A stretch of 64,000 nucleotides of DNA. It comes from Nioella ostreopsis (lineage in GTDB: Bacteria > Pseudomonadota > Alphaproteobacteria > Rhodobacterales > Rhodobacteraceae). The translations under genes were made by a program, and so were the position numbers. Below are positions 25,849 through 35,933 of the stretch, piece after piece. The stretch lies in the NCBI RefSeq assembly GCF_004000255.1, contig NZ_RCIQ01000001.1:186001-250000 (forward strand). The letters run 5' to 3'. Positions within the stretch are counted from its first letter, which is position 1. The number at the start of each line of letters is the position of its first letter. The notes under the pieces were generated by a model that did not search any database, was not told the DNA's origin, and worked only from the letters and a program-made list of their open reading frames with translations.

Positions 25849-25894
25849 CTGTAAATATTGTTTCCTTATGCAGCATTTCTGTCAATATATTTCC
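25849..25894. promoter_or_regulatory. Direct repeats in the divergent amidohydrolase/RpiR promoter region
   Basis: Two AT-rich direct repeats lie in the divergent intergenic region: CTGTAAATATTGTTTCC at 25849-25865 and CTGTCAATATATTTCC at 25879-25894. Their starts are exactly 30 bp apart, about three helical turns, which would put bound proteins on the same face. The surroundings are GC-rich, so the AT content stands out. They are candidate operators for the RpiR regulator encoded at 25984, but no known consensus was matched. Confidence 0.45.
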
Positions 25895-25983
25895 AGAGTG
25901 CTTGGACCGGGCTGCGCCAACTGCTAAGAACTGCAGCCAACCTGCCCGGGATTTCGGCAGAACCTGTCTGGTGGAGGGACGTC

Positions 25984-26850
25984 ATGGCCGCAACGACCGT
26001 CCGGGAGCTGATCCGCGAACACTATTCCCTGCTGACCCAGTCAGAGCGCAAATTCGCCAATGCCCTGCTGGAAAATTACCCCTCTGCCGGGCTGGCATCC
26101 ATCACCATGGTGGCCGCCAATGCGGGTGTATCCACGCCGACGGTGGCGCGGATGGTGCAAAAGCTTGGGTTCAAAGGATATCCGCAGTTTCATCAGGCTC
26201 TGTTGAAGGAGCTTGAGGCGCGTGCATCCGGCCCCACACAGCGCCGCGCCACATGGGCGGCTGCGGCCCCCGACACCCATATGCTGAACCGGTTCGCCGA
26301 GGCGGTGCAGCAGAATATCGGCCAGACATTCGAGAATGTGGATACCGCCAAGTTCGATGCGGCGGTTGAACGGCTCGCCGATACAAGCGGGCGGCTTTAT
26401 GTTGTCGGGGGCCGGATCACGCGGGCTTTGGCCGACTATTCCTTCACCCATTTCCAGGCGATTCGACCGCGCGTCACGCATATGACGTCGTCCTCCGCCA
26501 CATGGCCGCATTACGTGCTGGACATGGTCGAAGGCGATACGCTGTTGATGTTCGACGTGCGCCGCTATGAAACCAATCTGGAACGCTTGGCCGATCTGGT
26601 GGCCCCGCGCGGCGTCAATATCATCCTGATCACCGATCAATGGGCCTCGCCCGTGGCCAAGGTGGCGGGGCAGGTGTTCAATTGCTGGGTGGAAATCCCG
26701 TCGGCCTGGGATTCCAACATCGCCACCATGATGCTGGTCGAGGCGCTGATCGCTGCCACGCAGGAAAAAAGCTGGCCCGATACAAAGGACCGCTACGACC
26801 GTCTGGACGAGCTTTTCGACATGACCCGGCTGTTCCGCAAGTTCACCTGA
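25984..26850 (+). CDS. RpiR-family transcriptional regulator
   Basis: A regulator of about 288 residues with an N-terminal HTH_6 domain (residues 1-75, including ASITMVAANAGVSTPTVARMVQKLGFKGYPQFHQALLKEL) and a C-terminal SIS domain (from about residue 115, with RLYVVGGRITRALADYSF). RpiR proteins sense phosphosugars or other metabolites through the SIS domain. The start at 25984 has GGAGGG at an ideal distance; the open frame upstream of it is intergenic. Divergent placement next to the minus-strand amine operon makes it that operon's probable controller. Confidence 0.9.
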   Translation: MAATTVRELIREHYSLLTQSERKFANALLENYPSAGLASITMVAANAGVSTPTVARMVQKLGFKGYPQFHQALLKELEARASGPTQRRATWAAAAPDTHMLNRFAEAVQQNIGQTFENVDTAKFDAAVERLADTSGRLYVVGGRITRALADYSFTHFQAIRPRVTHMTSSSATWPHYVLDMVEGDTLLMFDVRRYETNLERLADLVAPRGVNIILITDQWASPVAKVAGQVFNCWVEIPSAWDSNIATMMLVEALIAATQEKSWPDTKDRYDRLDELFDMTRLFRKFT

Positions 26851-26938
26851 TCCGTCTGTCCGCTGCCCGCTTTTTGGGCATTCCCGGCAAGACCGCCCGA
26901 CCATTCAGCATCCATCTGTGGGCAAACGCCCGGATTTT

Positions 26939-27835
26939 ATGCTCGGCCTTCCGACTCCGGCGTCGAAGAGGGCACCTCTGGTGTCGGACAACCCGACGGA
27001 GGCTCCCATCAACAAGCCGCTATCAGCGCAAGACCTGTCCGGGGTCGCAAGCCAGCCAAGGGCAATCGGCGCGGCGCGGTTGACCGTCGGGCTGTCAGGA
27101 TTGCGCGGATTGCGGCAATCCGGGTCGATGCGCGTGCTGTTCCCGCGACAGACGCCGAGCTGGCCGCAGGCGGTGCTGCTGAACACCTCGGGCGGGGTGA
27201 CGGGCGGCGACCGCTTTGCCGTTGAGGCCGACGCAGAGCCCGCCGCGTGCCTGACCGTGACCACGCAGGCCGCCGAACGCATCTACCGGGCGCAGCCCGG
27301 GGAAACCGGATACGTGGACACGCGCCTGACCATCGGGGCGGGCGGGCGCATCGACTGGCTGCCGCAGGAAACCATCCTGTTCGAACAAAGTAGCCTGCGC
27401 CGTCGTCTGTCGGTGAACATGGCCCGAGACGCCAGCCTTTTGGTCGTGGAACCCATGGTCTTCGGGCGCCGCGCCATGGGTGAGGTTCTGCACGACATTC
27501 GCCTCTCTGACCGGATCGAGATCTTCCGCGATGGCGCGCGCCTCTTCACCGATGCCACCCGGCTGACCGGCGATGTGTCCCGGCAGATGCAGGGCCATGC
27601 CACCGGTCACGGCGCGACGGCACTGGCAACGGTGATCTTCGCCGCGCCGGGGGCCGAGGCGTTTCTGGGCGATGTCCGCGATCTGCTGCCTGAAACCGGT
27701 GGGGCAAGCCTGATCCGCCCCGATCTGCTGTTCATTCGCATTCTGGCCGAAGACAGCTTCGCCCTGCGCGCCAGCCTGATCCCTGTCATCACCGTTTTGC
27801 ACCGGGCGGATCTGCCCCGAACATGGATGCTGTGA
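26939..27835 (+). CDS. ureD: Urease accessory protein UreD
   Basis: A protein of about 298 residues that matches UreD/UreH, the scaffold that binds apo-urease together with UreF and UreG during nickel insertion. Typical segments are [24 protein letters not shown] and [13 protein letters not shown]. The N-terminus is poorly fixed: an ATG at 26939 and a GTG at 26918 are both open and neither has a clear ribosome-binding site. The gene heads the urease operon and ends one base before the ureA start. Confidence 0.92.
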   Translation: MLGLPTPASKRAPLVSDNPTEAPINKPLSAQDLSGVASQPRAIGAARLTVGLSGLRGLRQSGSMRVLFPRQTPSWPQAVLLNTSGGVTGGDRFAVEADAEPAACLTVTTQAAERIYRAQPGETGYVDTRLTIGAGGRIDWLPQETILFEQSSLRRRLSVNMARDASLLVVEPMVFGRRAMGEVLHDIRLSDRIEIFRDGARLFTDATRLTGDVSRQMQGHATGHGATALATVIFAAPGAEAFLGDVRDLLPETGGASLIRPDLLFIRILAEDSFALRASLIPVITVLHRADLPRTWML

Positions 27836-27836
27836 C

Positions 27837-28139
27837 ATGAACCTGACCCCCCGCGAAAAGGACAAGCTGCTGATCGCCATGGCCGCCGAGGTCGCCCGCA
27901 AGCGCTTGGCGCGCGGCGTGAAGTTGAACTACCCCGAAGCCATCGCCCTGATTACCGACGCCGTGGTCGAGGGCGCGCGCGACGGGCGCAGCGTCGCCGA
28001 CATGATGGAGGCGGGCGCCCATGTGATCACCCGCGACCAGTGCATGGAGGGCATCCCCGAGATGATCCACGAAGTGCAGGTCGAGGCCACCTTCCCTGAC
28101 GGCACCAAGCTGGTCACCGTCCACAACCCCATCCGCTGA
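27837..28139 (+). CDS. ureA: Urease subunit gamma
   Basis: A 100-residue urease gamma chain beginning [23 protein letters not shown], with [21 protein letters not shown] and [19 protein letters not shown] in their usual places. It is full length for the family. It assembles with UreB and UreC into the cytoplasmic nickel enzyme that splits urea into ammonia and carbamate. It starts one base after the ureD stop. A small His-rich gene lies between it and ureB. Confidence 0.97.
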   Translation: MNLTPREKDKLLIAMAAEVARKRLARGVKLNYPEAIALITDAVVEGARDGRSVADMMEAGAHVITRDQCMEGIPEMIHEVQVEATFPDGTKLVTVHNPIR

Positions 28140-28151
28140 AAGGAGCCACCG

Positions 28152-28316
28152 ATGAAATACCTGTTGCCGGGTCTTGGCCTGATCCTCGCCACCGCCGCGC
28201 AGGCCCACGAGGGCGGCCACCTGCACCCGCACGAGGCCAATGGCTGGTTCGCGGGCGCGCTTCTGCTGGCGGCGGGGCTGGCGGGCGGCTACCTGATCGG
28301 CCGGGTCCGCCGATGA
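28152..28316 (+). CDS. His-rich secreted or membrane-anchored micropeptide in the urease operon
   Basis: A 54-residue open frame between ureA and ureB with an AAAGGAG ribosome-binding site 6-7 bases upstream. It starts [18 protein letters not shown], a clear signal peptide. The next segment is [10 protein letters not shown], five residues of which are histidine or could bind metal, then a single hydrophobic helix ([19 protein letters not shown]) and a basic end RVRR. Its stop overlaps the ureB start. The His-rich start of the mature part recalls the N-terminus of HupE/UreJ nickel permeases. A periplasmic nickel-binding role is inference. Confidence 0.75.
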   Translation: MKYLLPGLGLILATAAQAHEGGHLHPHEANGWFAGALLLAAGLAGGYLIGRVRR

Positions 28317-28618
28317 TCCCCGGAGAGCTGTTTCCAGCCGAGGGCGATCTGGTTCTGAACGAGGGGCGCGAGGCGATCACGCTGATGGTGGCCAACACCG
28401 GCGACCGGCCCGTTCAGGTGGGCAGCCACTACCATTTCGCCGAGGCCAACAGCGCACTCGATTTCGACCGCTCTGCCGCGCGCGGGTGCAGGCTCGACAT
28501 TGCTGCCGGCACCGCCGTACGGTTCGAGCCGGGACAGCGGCGCGAGGTCAATCTCATCCCCATCGGGGGCGCACGCCGCGTCTTCGGCTTCAACCAACAG
28601 GTGATGGGAGATCTTTGA
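28313..28618 (+). CDS. ureB: Urease subunit beta
   Basis: A 101-residue urease beta chain starting [46 protein letters not shown], the family hallmark, and ending with [11 protein letters not shown]. Length and sequence are standard. It overlaps the preceding His-rich peptide gene by 4 bp and the following carboxymuconolactone-decarboxylase-like gene by 1 bp, so the intervening small genes are truly part of the operon. Confidence 0.97.
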   Translation: MIPGELFPAEGDLVLNEGREAITLMVANTGDRPVQVGSHYHFAEANSALDFDRSAARGCRLDIAAGTAVRFEPGQRREVNLIPIGGARRVFGFNQQVMGDL

Positions 28619-29013
28619 TGGCCACACTACCCCTTCTGACCGACGACCAGCTGACGCCCGAGGCGGCGGCGGTCTTCGCCGATATCCGCGCCACACGCGG
28701 CACGGATTACGTCAATAACTTCTGGCGCGCGCTGGCCCATAACCCGGCGCAGTTGAAGGCGACGTGGGAGGGGTTGAAGCCCGTCATGGGCCCCGGCGCG
28801 CTGGACCCGCTGGTGAAAGAGATGATCTATATCGCCGTCTCGGCCGCCAATGCCTGCGAATACTGCTGTCATTCCCACGCGGCCTCGGCCCGCGCCAAGG
28901 GGATGACGCCCGAGATGTACAGTGAACTGATGTCGGTCGTGGCCATGGCCAGCAGCACCAACGCGCTGGCCAACATGCTGCAGGTGCCCGTGGACGAGGC
29001 ATTCCGCGCATGA
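28618..29013 (+). CDS. Carboxymuconolactone decarboxylase-like (AhpD-fold) protein
   Basis: A 131-residue protein of the AhpD/carboxymuconolactone decarboxylase fold. The motif SAANACEYCCHSHAAS near residues 78-93 carries the Cys-x-x-Cys and His of the peroxidase-type members, so a thiol redox role is likely. It sits between ureB and ureC and its start overlaps the ureB stop (TGATG). No urease function is established for such proteins to my knowledge. Protection of urease cysteines or of the assembly complex is a guess. Confidence 0.87.
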   Translation: MATLPLLTDDQLTPEAAAVFADIRATRGTDYVNNFWRALAHNPAQLKATWEGLKPVMGPGALDPLVKEMIYIAVSAANACEYCCHSHAASARAKGMTPEMYSELMSVVAMASSTNALANMLQVPVDEAFRA

Positions 29014-29039
29014 CGACCGGTCCAATCTAGGAGCCCCCG

Positions 29040-30752
<1,713 letters not shown>

Positions 30753-30764
30753 GGGGCGCGGATG

Positions 30765-31094
30765 TCACCAGGGTTCGATCAGTTCGATGTCCTCCTCCTG
30801 CGGGACCGGCCCCTGTCTAGGAAGGGGCTTGGTCACAACCGTCCGCGTCGTGCTGATTTTCCAATATCTGTCGTCGCGGTGAATGGCGTCGGGCAGGGCG
30901 TCCATGTCGATGCTGCGCCGGCTGCTTTCGCGAACCGTCACCACGAAACGGCTGCCCGCGACCGGCCCGTTGGAGCGCGCATCGAGCAGGGCGGTGCGCA
31001 ATTCCGCCTCCCGCTGCTTGAGCGCTTTGATGTCTTCGCGGACCGCGCCAAGCGCATCGGCGAGGTCGCGCGGTGTCGGGTGGCTTCTGTTCAT
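30765..31094 (-). CDS. Conserved-looking small protein antisense within the urease operon
   Basis: A 109-residue frame on the minus strand between ureC and ureE. The N-terminal half (LADALGAVREDIKALKQREAELRTALLDA) is strongly predicted to be a coiled coil. The second half has a strand-like part, SRFVVTVRESSRRSIDMDAL, and an acidic tail. It is flanked by plus-strand genes only 12 and 80 bp away. This resembles phage- or plasmid-type small proteins more than urease factors; I do not recognise the family. The composition suits a real gene, but it could be spurious. Confidence 0.6.
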   Translation of the reverse strand: MNRSHPTPRDLADALGAVREDIKALKQREAELRTALLDARSNGPVAGSRFVVTVRESSRRSIDMDALPDAIHRDDRYWKISTTRTVVTKPLPRQGPVPQEEDIELIEPW

Positions 31095-31174
31095 GCGGGC
31101 ATCCTGTCACGCGAAGATGAACGCCCGGTTAACCGCCCGCGGGCCCTGCGCCCTGCTTTTTCGGAGTTCCCTAC

Positions 31175-31645
31175 ATGACCGACCTCACCGCCACCGCCTA
31201 TCACGGCCATGCCCATGCCACGCCCGTCGGCACCGTCCGGCTCGACTACGAAGGGCGTTTCCTGCGCCGCAGGGTGCTGAGCCTGACAGATGGCCGGGCC
31301 TTGCTGGTGGATCTGCCCAAGACAACCTCGCTCGATCATGGCGGGGTGCTGGTCACGCCCGAGGGCGAGATCGCCATAGAGGCCGCGCCCGAGCCGCTTC
31401 TGGAAATCACCGCGCCCGATCTGACCCGCATCGCCTGGCACGTGGGCAACCGTCATACGCCCTGCCAGATCGAGTCCGGGCGGCTGCTGATCCAGCCCGA
31501 TCATGTGATCGCCGACATGCTGGCCCGGCTCGGGGCCACGACGCGCGAGGTTCTCGAACCCTTCACCCCCGAGGGCGGGGCCTATGGCCACGGGCGTACC
31601 CATAGCCATGACCATGGCCACACCGCCCACGACCACGCCCATTGA
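31175..31645 (+). CDS. ureE: Urease accessory protein UreE
   Basis: A 156-residue nickel chaperone. The N-terminal peptide-binding domain is followed by the metal-binding domain with IAWHVGNRHTPCQIE, whose His binds nickel at the dimer interface. The tail after AYGHGRTHSHDHGHTAHDHAH is rich in His and Asp, as in nickel-storing UreE forms. It delivers nickel to the UreDFG complex. The ureF gene starts 4 bp downstream. Confidence 0.95.
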   Translation: MTDLTATAYHGHAHATPVGTVRLDYEGRFLRRRVLSLTDGRALLVDLPKTTSLDHGGVLVTPEGEIAIEAAPEPLLEITAPDLTRIAWHVGNRHTPCQIESGRLLIQPDHVIADMLARLGATTREVLEPFTPEGGAYGHGRTHSHDHGHTAHDHAH

Positions 31646-31649
31646 CCCG

Positions 31650-32294
31650 ATGACCGACGCCGCGACCCTTCTGACCCTAACGCAATGGTTTTCGCCCGCC
31701 TACCCGGTCGGGGCGTATGCCTATTCGCACGGGCTGGAACAGGCGGTGGCCGAGGGGCGCGTCAGCGATGCCGCCAGTGCAGAGGCGTGGATCGGCGAGG
31801 TGCTGACCCTTGGCAGCCCGCGCACCGATGTCACCCTTCTGGGGGCGGCCCATGACGCCGACGCCCCGGCGCTGACGGGGATCGACGCGCTTGCCCGCGC
31901 GCTGGCCCCGTCGAAGGAACGGCTTCTGGAAACCGTGCAGCAGGGCCAATCCTTCGCGCAGACCACCCGCGCGATCTGGGGCGGGGACCTGCCGGATCTG
32001 ACCTATCCCGTCGCCGTGGGCCGGGCGGCACGGCTTATGGGCTTGCCGCTGGACACCGTCGCCACGCTCTACCTGCATGCCTTCGCCGCGAACCTGACCT
32101 CCGCCGCGATCCGCATCGTGCCCCTGGGCCAGACCGAGGGGCAGGCGGCGCTGGCGCGGCTGTCGCGGCTTTGCCCCGCGATCGCCGCCGAGGCCCTGCA
32201 AGACACGCTCGACGGTATCGGCAGCTGTGCCTTCCTGGCCGATATCGCGTCGATGCGCCATGAAACCCTGTATTCGAGGATCTTCCGATCATGA
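31650..32294 (+). CDS. ureF: Urease accessory protein UreF
   Basis: A 214-residue UreF with the family opening [26 protein letters not shown]. UreF bridges UreD and UreG and acts in GTPase control during nickel insertion. The start at 31650 follows the ureE stop by 4 bp; an upstream in-frame ATG would overlap ureE. The stop overlaps the ureG start by 4 bp (ATGA). Confidence 0.95.
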   Translation: MTDAATLLTLTQWFSPAYPVGAYAYSHGLEQAVAEGRVSDAASAEAWIGEVLTLGSPRTDVTLLGAAHDADAPALTGIDALARALAPSKERLLETVQQGQSFAQTTRAIWGGDLPDLTYPVAVGRAARLMGLPLDTVATLYLHAFAANLTSAAIRIVPLGQTEGQAALARLSRLCPAIAAEALQDTLDGIGSCAFLADIASMRHETLYSRIFRS

Positions 32295-32923
32295 GCATGT
32301 ACGGCCCCCTTCGCGTCGGCATCGGCGGCCCTGTCGGCGCCGGCAAGACCACGCTCACCGCCGCGCTGTGCGAGGCGATGCGCGACCGCTGGTCCATCGC
32401 CGCCATCACCAACGACATCTACACGCAGGAGGACGCCGAAGCGCTGATGCGCCTGCAGGTCCTGCCGCAGGAACGGATCATGGGCGTCGAAACCGGCGGC
32501 TGCCCGCATACGGCGATCCGCGAGGATGCCTCGATCAACCTAGCCGCCATCGCCGAGCTGACCGCGCGCATTCCCGATCTCGACGTGGTGCTGATCGAAA
32601 GCGGGGGCGACAACCTGTCGGCCACGTTCAGCCCGGAACTGGCCGATATCACGCTTTACGTCATCGACGTGGCGGCAGGAGAGGAGATCCCGCGCAAGGG
32701 CGGGCCCGCGATCACGAAGTCGGATCTTCTGATCATCAACAAGACCGATCTGGCGCCTTACGTTGGGGCGAGCCTTGAGGTGATGGAGCGTGACGCCACC
32801 CGGATGCGGGCCGGACGACCGTTTCTGTTTGCGCAGCTCAAACATCGCAAGGGCGTGGACGCGGTTGTCGATCAGATTGCGCGGATCGGCGGGCTGCCCA
32901 TGCGGGAAGCTGCCGGGGCCTGA
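32291..32923 (+). CDS. ureG: Urease accessory GTPase UreG
   Basis: A 210-residue SIMIBI-class GTPase. Walker A is [11 protein letters not shown] near residues 12-22, followed by [15 protein letters not shown] with the Cys-Pro-His nickel site and the guanine-specificity motif [10 protein letters not shown]. It couples GTP hydrolysis to nickel delivery into UreC and is the last gene of the urease operon. About 130 bp without recognisable signals separate it from the next gene. Confidence 0.97.
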   Translation: MSMYGPLRVGIGGPVGAGKTTLTAALCEAMRDRWSIAAITNDIYTQEDAEALMRLQVLPQERIMGVETGGCPHTAIREDASINLAAIAELTARIPDLDVVLIESGGDNLSATFSPELADITLYVIDVAAGEEIPRKGGPAITKSDLLIINKTDLAPYVGASLEVMERDATRMRAGRPFLFAQLKHRKGVDAVVDQIARIGGLPMREAAGA

Positions 32924-33056
32924 CCGGGGTCAAGGGTTGGATTATCAGCTTCTGCCACGGATACCTTCAGCCAAGACAGGGCGCATTTGACGGTGGTGCG
33001 GGGGCCGGGCTTCGGGTTTGATGGGATCTGACTGTCCTGACCGGAGCCTGCCCAGA

Positions 33057-33878
33057 ATGCCCCCCCGTACCTACCATGCCCCCACGGGCGGCTTGCCGCC
33101 GCAAACGCAACTGCTGACGGATCGGGCCGTGTTCACCGAGGCCTACGCGGTCATCCCGCGCGGCTGCTTCTCTGACATCGTCACATCGCAATTGCCGTTC
33201 TGGGAACAGTCGCGCTTCTGGGTGATCGCGCGCCCCATGTCCGGATTTTCCGAGACCTTCTCGCAATATGTTGCGGAGGTACAGCCGGGCGGTGGCAGCG
33301 ACCGGCCCGAGACGGATCCCCGCGCGGAAGCCGCCATTTTCGTCATGGAAGGTCATCTGGCGATCAGTATTGCCGGGACGGATTACGAGATCGGCGCTGG
33401 CGGATTTGCCTTTGTTCCTGCCGGTACCGAGTGGCGCCTGCGAGCCATGGCGGGGGTGCCGGCCCGGTTCCACTGGATTCGCAAGGCCTACCAGCCGGTG
33501 GACGGGCTGGGGCTGCCGGAGCCGTTCGTGGTGGCGAACGAGGCGGCGATAGCGCCCAATGTCATGCCGGACACGGACGGGGCCTGGGCCACGACGCGCT
33601 TCATGGATCATGACGATCTGCGCCATGACATGCACGTCACCATCGTGACGCTGCAACCCGGGGCGGTCATTCCCTTCCTTGAAACCCACGTTATGGAACA
33701 CGGGCTCTACGTGCTGGAAGGCAAGGGCGCCTACCGGCTGAATCGGGACTGGGTCGAGGTCGAGGCGGGCGACTTCATGTGGCTGCGCGCCTTCTGCCCG
33801 CAGGCTTGCTATGCTGGCGGTCCGGGACCGTTCCGTTACCTTCTCTACAAGGACGTGAACCGTCACGCTGTGCTCTGA
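33057..33878 (+). CDS. allE: (S)-ureidoglycine aminohydrolase (bicupin)
   Basis: A protein of about 273 residues with two cupin domains, matching AllE/UGHY, which hydrolyses (S)-ureidoglycine to (S)-ureidoglycolate and ammonia. The N-terminal cupin contains AAIFVMEGHLAISIAGTDYEIGAGGFAFVP. The C-terminal cupin, around VIPFLETHVMEHGLYVLEGKG, holds the metal-binding His and Glu residues. The start at 33057 (MPPRTYHAPTGGLPPQTQLL) fits the family. It sits beside the other purine-breakdown genes and between them and urease, which consumes the urea formed later. Confidence 0.9.
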   Translation: MPPRTYHAPTGGLPPQTQLLTDRAVFTEAYAVIPRGCFSDIVTSQLPFWEQSRFWVIARPMSGFSETFSQYVAEVQPGGGSDRPETDPRAEAAIFVMEGHLAISIAGTDYEIGAGGFAFVPAGTEWRLRAMAGVPARFHWIRKAYQPVDGLGLPEPFVVANEAAIAPNVMPDTDGAWATTRFMDHDDLRHDMHVTIVTLQPGAVIPFLETHVMEHGLYVLEGKGAYRLNRDWVEVEAGDFMWLRAFCPQACYAGGPGPFRYLLYKDVNRHAVL

Positions 33879-33897
33879 CATCTGAGCGTTGCGGTGG

Positions 33898-33940
33898 AAG
33901 GATCTTGCAAGATCCTTTCAATTTTCTTGCAAGAAAATTG
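33898..33940. repeat. Two adjacent perfect palindromes at a convergent gene end (cluster B)
   Basis: Two perfect loop-free palindromes, 33898-33917 (arm AAGGATCTTG) and 33919-33940 (arm CAATTTTCTTG), are separated by a single base. They begin 20 bp past the allE stop and lie 53 bp before the end of the opposing permease gene. Both centres read TTGCAA. The 9-base word AAGGATCTT recurs in the palindrome at 37877-37898. A bidirectional terminator role is likely. Confidence 0.75.
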
Positions 33941-33992
33941 GGCCGCGCCCGTTGCCAGGTGCGGCCCTTTTCGTTTGCCCTGGTCCTGTGGT

Positions 33993-35390
33993 TCAGCGAC
34001 CGTGACCGGACATGCCTCCCGAGACCTCTTCCGTTGCCTCCGCAGCCAGTTCCTGCGGAAGGACAAGGTTCAGTACGATGGCGATCAGGGCGGCCGGCAG
34101 GATGCCGGAGGTGGCCAGAACCTTCAGCGTGGCGGGCAGATATTGCAGCGCATCCGGTTCCAGTTGCAGGCCGAGCCCGAGCGACAGGGCAATCGCGAAG
34201 ATCACCATGTTGCGGCGGTTCCAGTTTACGTCCGACAGCATCGAGACACCCGCCGCGACCACCATGCCGAACATGACGATCACGCCGCCGCCAAGCACTT
34301 CGATCGGCACCGTCGATATGGCCGCGCCGATCTTGGGCACCAGGCCGCAGGCAATCAGGAAGATCGCCCCGATGGTCACCACATGGCGGCTCATGACACC
34401 GGTCATGGCGATGAGGCCCACATTCTGGCTGAACGAGGTGTTCGGCAGCGCTCCGAACAGACCGGACACTGCCGTGCCGATCCCGTCAGCGAAGGTTGCA
34501 CCCTGGATCTCGGTATCGGTCGCCTCGCGTCCCGCACCCCCCTTGGTGATGCCGCTGACGTCACCCACGGTTTCGACCGCCGAAACAAAGCTCATCAGGC
34601 AGAATCCGATGATGGCGGCGACGCTGAATTCCAGCCCGAAATGCAGCGGGTTGGGCAGCGCGAAGCTGGCTGCGCGGCCGATGCCTCCGAAATTGACCAT
34701 ACCCATGGCCATGGCCACGACATAGCCAGCAATCAGCCCGAGCAGCACTGCAGATACGGACAGCATGCCCCGGGTGAAGAACTTGAGACCGAGTGTGACA
34801 ATGATCACCACGCCCGCAACCGTCCAGTTCTGAAGCGACCCGTATTCTTCGGTCCCGATGGCGGGCACGCCGCCTGCGGCATATTGGATGCCGACCTTGA
34901 CCAGTGCCAGACCGATCATCGTGACCACAAGGCCCGTGACCAGCGGCGGCAGCGCAAAGCGGATCTTGCCGATGAAGAGCCCGAGGCAGGCATGGAACAG
35001 GCCGCCCACCAGAATGCCGCCCATCAGCACGGCAATGGCATCAACGCCCTGGCCCGCGACCAGCGGGATCATGATCGGGATGAAGGCAAAGGACGTGCCC
35101 TGTACGATCGGCAGCCGCGCGCCCACGGGGCCGATCCCGATGGTCTGGATCAGCGTGGCAATGCCGGCGAAGAACATCGACATCTGGATCATGTAGATCA
35201 TCTGCGGAAAATCGGGCGAGTTCGACCCGAAGCCGAAGCCGGCCGCGCCGCAGACGATGATTGCCGGTGTGACGTTCGAGACGAACATCGCCAGCACATG
35301 CTGGATGCCGAGTGGCACAGCCTTGGCCAGCGGCGGAGTATAGTTGGGATCGCGCAGTTGTTCTGCGGTCCCGATTGACGTGTCAGCCAT
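33993..35390 (-). CDS. Nucleobase:cation symporter-2 family permease (urate/xanthine type)
   Basis: A 465-residue membrane protein of the NCS2 (UraA/XanQ/UacT) family with 12-14 hydrophobic helices. Family features are AAGFGFGSNSPDFPQMIYMIQMS near the start, the IGPVGARLPIVQGTSFAFIP region and the late GALPNTSFSQNVGLIAMTGV signature. Placement directly after allA and the allantoinase fusion on the same strand makes urate or another purine the expected substrate. It starts 54 bp after the allA stop. Confidence 0.92.
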   Translation of the reverse strand: MADTSIGTAEQLRDPNYTPPLAKAVPLGIQHVLAMFVSNVTPAIIVCGAAGFGFGSNSPDFPQMIYMIQMSMFFAGIATLIQTIGIGPVGARLPIVQGTSFAFIPIMIPLVAGQGVDAIAVLMGGILVGGLFHACLGLFIGKIRFALPPLVTGLVVTMIGLALVKVGIQYAAGGVPAIGTEEYGSLQNWTVAGVVIIVTLGLKFFTRGMLSVSAVLLGLIAGYVVAMAMGMVNFGGIGRAASFALPNPLHFGLEFSVAAIIGFCLMSFVSAVETVGDVSGITKGGAGREATDTEIQGATFADGIGTAVSGLFGALPNTSFSQNVGLIAMTGVMSRHVVTIGAIFLIACGLVPKIGAAISTVPIEVLGGGVIVMFGMVVAAGVSMLSDVNWNRRNMVIFAIALSLGLGLQLEPDALQYLPATLKVLATSGILPAALIAIVLNLVLPQELAAEATEEVSGGMSGHGR

Positions 35391-35444
35391 CTCTCGTTTC
35401 CCTTTTGTTGGATGGTGCCGAAATTCCCGCTCTTGACGGCGGGT

Positions 35445-35933
35445 TCAGGACATCGGGCCGACGATCAGCGGTGTGTCGAACCAATGCTCCTCCAGGTTGT
35501 TGCCGGGGCCGATCCGATCGACCACGGCGTAGAGCCCGCGTTCCCCTAGCGGGCAGAGCACCCCGTGCCAGACACCGCGATGGAGGTTCACGGACTGGCG
35601 GGGATGGGTGATGAAAGCCTGAATGTTGACGGGGGTTCCGCCGTCATCCTCAGCCACGACGACAAGAAAAGGCGTCCCGGACATCGGAATGAACGCCTGG
35701 CTTCCGAGAGGATGACGTTCCACAAGCGCAACCTCGCAGGGCAGGTGCCGCGCCTCGGCGTCGAAAAGGCTGATCCCGGCACGGCCATCCGCGAAGTCGA
35801 GCTGCGCCAGGTCGTGGTGCCGCCCGCACATGCCTTGATTGATGATCTTGTCGGGCACGTCCTTCAGCTCGATCACCTCCCCGAAGGCCGCGAAATCCGC
35901 TTGCGTCAGGGGGCGTGGGGTCAGCGTGGTCAC
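35445..35933 (-). CDS. allA: Ureidoglycolate lyase
   Basis: A 162-residue AllA, the enzyme that splits (S)-ureidoglycolate into glyoxylate and urea. The opening TPRPLTQADFAAFGEVIEL and the core segments VALVERHPLGSQAFIPMSG and VNLHRGVWHGVLCPLG are characteristic. Its start overlaps the upstream fusion gene's stop by 4 bp. The urea produced can be hydrolysed by the urease encoded about 5 kb away. Confidence 0.95.
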   Translation of the reverse strand: MTTLTPRPLTQADFAAFGEVIELKDVPDKIINQGMCGRHHDLAQLDFADGRAGISLFDAEARHLPCEVALVERHPLGSQAFIPMSGTPFLVVVAEDDGGTPVNIQAFITHPRQSVNLHRGVWHGVLCPLGERGLYAVVDRIGPGNNLEEHWFDTPLIVGPMS

